Part shown: piece after piece, positions 43,456 through 46,738 of the stretch | Numbering within the stretch: position 1 is the stretch's first letter | Layout of the letters: each line of letters starts with the position of its first letter | Assembly (NCBI GenBank): GCA_000739515.1 | Contig: DF820457.1 | Location: 658,752 to 705,489 of the forward strand | Source of the DNA: Candidatus Moduliflexus flocculans | GTDB taxonomy: Bacteria > Moduliflexota > Moduliflexia > Moduliflexales > Moduliflexaceae | DNA length: 46,738 nucleotides | Direction: 5' to 3' | Made by a program: the position numbers and the translations under genes | The notes under the pieces: model-generated | Told to the model about the DNA's origin: nothing | What the model saw: the letters and a program-made list of their open reading frames with translations, nothing else | Database searches by the model: none

Positions 43456-44568
43456 ATGATGAACATTCCATTTGGAGATGCAAAACGACAATACGACGCA
43501 ATGCGTGAAGAGCTTGACGCTGCCATGCGCGAAGTCTTCGAAAGCGGGTGGTTTATTTTAGGCGAGCAAACGCGGCGTTTCGAAGAGGAATTCGCGCAAT
43601 TTTGCGGAGCAACATACGCGGTCGGCGTGGCCTCTGGAACGGAGGCAATTCGGTTGGCCTTACTCGCCAGCGGCATTACAGCCGGCGATGAGGTCATCAC
43701 AGTCTCAAACACATGCGTTCCAACTGTTGCCGCCATCTCTGCAATTGATGCGATTCCGGTGTTTGCAGATATTGATGAACAGACGTTCACGATGGACCCG
43801 ACACAACTCGAAGCCAGAATTTCGCCGAAAACACGAGCGATTATCCCTGTACATCTCTACGGACAATGCACGGATATGATCCCTCTTCTGGAAATTGCGC
43901 GGGCGCATAAGCTTCTTATCATTGAAGATTGTGCACAGGCGCACGGCGCGATGTATCACGGTCGAATGGCTGGAACGATGGGGGATGCGGCGGCGTTCAG
44001 TTTTTATCCGAGCAAAAATCTTGGAGCATTCGGCGATGCTGGTATGGTAATCACGAATCAAGAACAGATTGCCCGTAACGCGAAATTGCTTCGTAACTAT
44101 GGGCAAGAAATGCGCTATATTCACCGGATTAAAGGCTATAACAGCCGTATAGACGAGCTGCAAGCTGCGGTTCTTCATGTAAAATTGCCACATCTGAACG
44201 CATGGAATGCCCGCCGCCGCGAGATCGCCCTACAGTATCATGCGGCATTTGAGTCGCGAGGGATACGTTGTCCACTCGAAGCGGTTGGACGCGAGCATGT
44301 TTATCACCTCTATGTCCTCAGGGTCCCTCAACGCGACCGTTTTCAAGTGTTACTGCATACAAAAGGGATCCAGTCATTGATTCATTATCCCGTGCCGGTT
44401 CATTGGCAAGAAGCGTATGCGGAATGCCGTTCGCAGGGAGCATGCTTGCCAGTCACGGAACGCGGCGCGTCTGAAATTCTCAGTATTCCAATATTCCCAG
44501 AATTAACGGATGCAGAAATCGAATATATTATTCAAACGGTGATTGAAACGTATGAAGATGTGTCGTAG
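43456..44568 (+). CDS. DegT/DnrJ/EryC1/StrS sugar aminotransferase
   Basis: The 370-residue PLP enzyme transfers an amino group, normally from glutamate, to a keto-deoxysugar nucleotide. Landmarks: ESGWFILGEQTRRFEEEFA, GVASGTEAIRLALLASGI, HLYGQCTDM, IIEDCAQAHGA, FSFYPSKNLGAFGDAG with PLP-binding K187 and NYGQEMRY. Its pattern is closest to 3-aminotransferases such as FdtB/QdtB. Unlike the RfbH protein in the same locus, it keeps the lysine. ATG codons at 43456 and 43459 follow AAGAG closely; the upstream TTG at 43447 is less likely. Confidence 0.92.
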   Translation: MMNIPFGDAKRQYDAMREELDAAMREVFESGWFILGEQTRRFEEEFAQFCGATYAVGVASGTEAIRLALLASGITAGDEVITVSNTCVPTVAAISAIDAIPVFADIDEQTFTMDPTQLEARISPKTRAIIPVHLYGQCTDMIPLLEIARAHKLLIIEDCAQAHGAMYHGRMAGTMGDAAAFSFYPSKNLGAFGDAGMVITNQEQIARNAKLLRNYGQEMRYIHRIKGYNSRIDELQAAVLHVKLPHLNAWNARRREIALQYHAAFESRGIRCPLEAVGREHVYHLYVLRVPQRDRFQVLLHTKGIQSLIHYPVPVHWQEAYAECRSQGACLPVTERGASEILSIPIFPELTDAEIEYIIQTVIETYEDVS

Positions 44569-44569
44569 C

Positions 44570-45430
44570 ATGATCAACATTGCCCGTAGCCTCACACCGC
44601 CGTTTCTTTGGAATGTGATGCGTCGGTTGCGCCCGTTATTCTGGCGAAAGACAATCGAATGGGAATATCTGCCAGGTGGATGGCCGACTGCAAATAGGAA
44701 TCCCGATATTAAGGGCTGGGATGTTGAGTCAATCTTACATGTGTATCAGAACAATTGGCCAACCTTTGTGCAGAATCTGAAAGGTACGTCACCTCTGGGG
44801 ATTTCGCCGGAATCTGGTTCTGCTGAGCGAACAAATCTTGCCTTTCATAATCTGATCATGACTTACGGTTATGTGCTGGCGATTGTGGCTCGAGGCAAAA
44901 CGGCGATATCAATGTTGGATTGGGGAGGCAGCATCGGCCATTACTATCTGCTGAGCCAGACGCTGCTGCCTGATCTGAAGATCGAATATCATTGCAAAGA
45001 TTTTCCGCGTTTTGTCGAATATGGCAAAACGCTTTTTCCCGACGCGCATTTTCACAGCGATGAGAGTTGCTTGAATCGCAAATATGATTTCATGCTATCA
45101 AGCTCGTCGTTACAATATTCACATGATTGGCAGGCAATGTTAGCTCGGCTGCGGCAAGCGACAAGTGGCTATCTCTTTGTGACCCGCTTGCCAGTCGTGC
45201 AGTGCGTTCCGTCGTATATCATGGTGCAACGTCCGTATCAATACGGGTATCAGACAGAATATATCAGTTGGTGCATTAATCGTCAGGAATTTCTTGCAAA
45301 GGCCGAACAGCTTGGTTTGATCATAGCGCGAGAATTTTTGATCGAGCATTCACAACCGGTTTATGGGGCAAACGAGCAGCCTGAATGTTATGGTTTTTTA
45401 TTTCGTTTGTCTAATCAAGAGTTGTTATGA
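44570..45430 (+). CDS. Putative methyltransferase, TIGR04325/LIC12133 family
   Basis: The 286-residue protein matches methyltransferase-like proteins of polysaccharide loci: WEYLPGGWPTA, AISMLDWGGSIGHYYLLSQT (motif I variant DWGGSIG), IEYHCKDFPRFVEYGK and FMLSSSSLQYSHDWQ. It likely modifies a surface glycan. The start may be 44558 or 44570; the former overlaps the aminotransferase stop. It overlaps the last gene by four bases (ATGA). Its composition is intermediate between host-like and the very AT-rich next gene. Confidence 0.8.
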   Translation: MINIARSLTPPFLWNVMRRLRPLFWRKTIEWEYLPGGWPTANRNPDIKGWDVESILHVYQNNWPTFVQNLKGTSPLGISPESGSAERTNLAFHNLIMTYGYVLAIVARGKTAISMLDWGGSIGHYYLLSQTLLPDLKIEYHCKDFPRFVEYGKTLFPDAHFHSDESCLNRKYDFMLSSSSLQYSHDWQAMLARLRQATSGYLFVTRLPVVQCVPSYIMVQRPYQYGYQTEYISWCINRQEFLAKAEQLGLIIAREFLIEHSQPVYGANEQPECYGFLFRLSNQELL

Positions 45431-46632
45431 AAAATATATCTGTTTTTATTTTAATAATTCTTATAACATTATCCTTTCTCTATTCTCCTGGTACAGGAGA
45501 TATGGATATATGGATGAAATGGTCTCATAATATTGATAATTATGGAATTGCTGAGGGATATAAAATAAATATGACAGACTACCCACCTTATTCATCAGTT
45601 ATTCTGTTTTGTGCTGTTCAATTTTGTCATCTTTTCAAAATGGAAATGTTCACCGCAATTAAGCTATCTATCGTTGTATTACTATTTCTAACATCGTTAA
45701 TATTTTGGTTTTGGAATTTCAATATTAATATGATGATACTCCTTCATTTTTCTTTGTTTTTAAATAGTGTTGCATTAGGATATATAGACATTTATTTTGC
45801 ACCAATGTTAATATTATCAATGTGGGCGCTTCGAGAAAAAAGATTAATTTTATTTACATTATGTTTTTCTATCGCTTGCTTGATAAAATGGCAACCCATA
45901 ATTATTCTTCCATTTATAATGAGCTATATTGTAAAAGAATTTATGGACTGTAAATCAATTGATAGAAAAAATTTTTATTCTATGTTATCAGTCGCAATTA
46001 TAATCGTTATTTTTACCATGTACATTTTTGGATTAACACCTGTATTAAGAGCATTTAAAGCATCATTAAGCCATAATTTTCTCAGTGGAAATGCATTAAA
46101 TTTTAATTGGATATTGACTCATTTGTTACACGTGCTCTATCCAGAATCGTTTGGTAATCTTGTCAATGGTCTTTCAACATATATTTGTACGAATTCATTA
46201 AAAGTAACACTCATATCTAGAATATTATTTTTGTTATCCTATGTTATTACGATATTAATGTTTCTAAAACGAAAGAAAAAGTTTGAATTTCTCATATTAT
46301 TTTCCCTATTAGGATTTTTATCATATTTCATTTTTAATATAGGCGTTCATGAAAATCATTTATTTCTTGCAACGATTTTAGCGATTATTTTATTATCAGA
46401 AAATAAAAAATATTTTTGGCTAACAATGAATGTGATATTAATGAATAATATCAACCTATTTTTATTTTATGGAAGTGATGGGTTAGGACTTCGATTTAAT
46501 CGGGTTATTGGGAATTTTATTGACATTGCTTTAATAATTTCTTTGTTTAATGTGACTTTTTTTTCAGTAGCATGGGGAAAAATAATGCTGATTAAAGTTA
46601 ATGTAGAGGAATGCAATGAAATTGGGGTATAA
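45427..46632 (+). CDS. Predicted GT-C membrane glycosyltransferase (Alg6/PIG-M-like features), very AT-rich
   Basis: The 401-residue protein has about ten hydrophobic helices. The first periplasmic loop contains GDMDIWMKWSHNI (D25/D27) and NMTDYPPYSS, and a later loop has FNIGVHENHLFL, both reminiscent of GT-C mannosyl- or glucosyltransferases (DYPP and HE-x-H motifs of Alg6-like enzymes). It would transfer a sugar from polyprenyl phosphate outside the inner membrane. The gene is extremely AT-rich: 46201-46260 has 13 G/C in 60 bases. It overlaps the methyltransferase gene by four bases, so it belongs to the operon despite its foreign composition. Confidence 0.75.
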   Translation: MKNISVFILIILITLSFLYSPGTGDMDIWMKWSHNIDNYGIAEGYKINMTDYPPYSSVILFCAVQFCHLFKMEMFTAIKLSIVVLLFLTSLIFWFWNFNINMMILLHFSLFLNSVALGYIDIYFAPMLILSMWALREKRLILFTLCFSIACLIKWQPIIILPFIMSYIVKEFMDCKSIDRKNFYSMLSVAIIIVIFTMYIFGLTPVLRAFKASLSHNFLSGNALNFNWILTHLLHVLYPESFGNLVNGLSTYICTNSLKVTLISRILFLLSYVITILMFLKRKKKFEFLILFSLLGFLSYFIFNIGVHENHLFLATILAIILLSENKKYFWLTMNVILMNNINLFLFYGSDGLGLRFNRVIGNFIDIALIISLFNVTFFSVAWGKIMLIKVNVEECNEIGV

Positions 46633-46649
46633 AAATAACTGTTAATTAA

Positions 46650-46738
46650 CTGATGTTACGCAGCGCCGCCGACAATTCCCCTCCTGGGAGGGGCAAGGGG
46701 TGGGTTCGTCCGTGAGTGATTGCTCGTGTCAAGAACCC
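46650..46738. repeat. 89-base direct repeat of the window start
   Basis: This segment is identical to bases 1-89 in the same orientation. It is the left portion of the nested inverted repeat described at 1-154. The window ends within it. Confidence 0.95.

Overview
The window looks like chromosomal DNA of a Gram-negative, repeat-rich bacterium, possibly from a candidate phylum. Evidence: an O-antigen-type ABC exporter with sugar-nucleotide genes, lipobox proteins, periplasmic binding proteins, housekeeping ligA, folC and msrA, frequent AGGAGG-type ribosome binding sites, and many short palindromic repeat families between and even inside genes. I cannot name the species. No rRNA, tRNA, CRISPR, transposase or phage structural gene was recognised.

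Layout. (1) 0.3-3.2 kb: a sugar-type ABC binding protein divergent from a LacI regulator, then a small lipoprotein. (2) 3.2-7.3 kb, minus strand: an NMT1/THI5-type ABC importer (binding protein, ATPase, permease) followed by folC. (3) 7.6-9.5 kb: a soluble TPR Ser/Thr kinase and a YvlD-like membrane protein. (4) 9.6-20.9 kb: an ArnT/PMT-like glycosyltransferase, an Sfp-type phosphopantetheinyl transferase, a PfaD-type enoyl reductase and a 2342-residue PfaA-like synthase (KS-AT-4xACP-KR-DH), together a compact lipid/polyketide locus without visible PfaB or PfaC. (5) 21-30 kb: mixed genes (DUF2721, MFS, TauE, ligA, a lipoprotein paralogous to that in region 1, a NupPQ-like permease pair without ATPase, a conserved hypothetical, msrA, a sunset-domain/DUF5684 protein). 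(6) 30.2-46.6 kb, plus strand: a surface-polysaccharide locus with Wzm/Wzt, a CDP-3,6-dideoxyhexose pathway (cytidylyltransferase, 4,6-dehydratase, 5-epimerase-like cupin, reductase, RfbH dehydrase), five glycosyltransferases, two methyltransferases, a DegT aminotransferase and a second epimerase/dehydratase.

The most unusual object is at 35.4-37.2 kb: a small antitoxin-like ORF overlaps a gene whose product is a complete MazF/PemK-like domain fused in frame to the RfbH 3-dehydrase. Base composition falls sharply inside wzt near 31.68 kb, which suggests that the Wzt C-terminal part and the sugar module arrived together; it returns to the host type near 39.3 kb and becomes extremely AT-rich in the last gene.

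The first and last 89 bases of the window are identical. This means either a circular assembly path or a contig broken at both ends in copies of one repeat. The housekeeping content favours the second reading.
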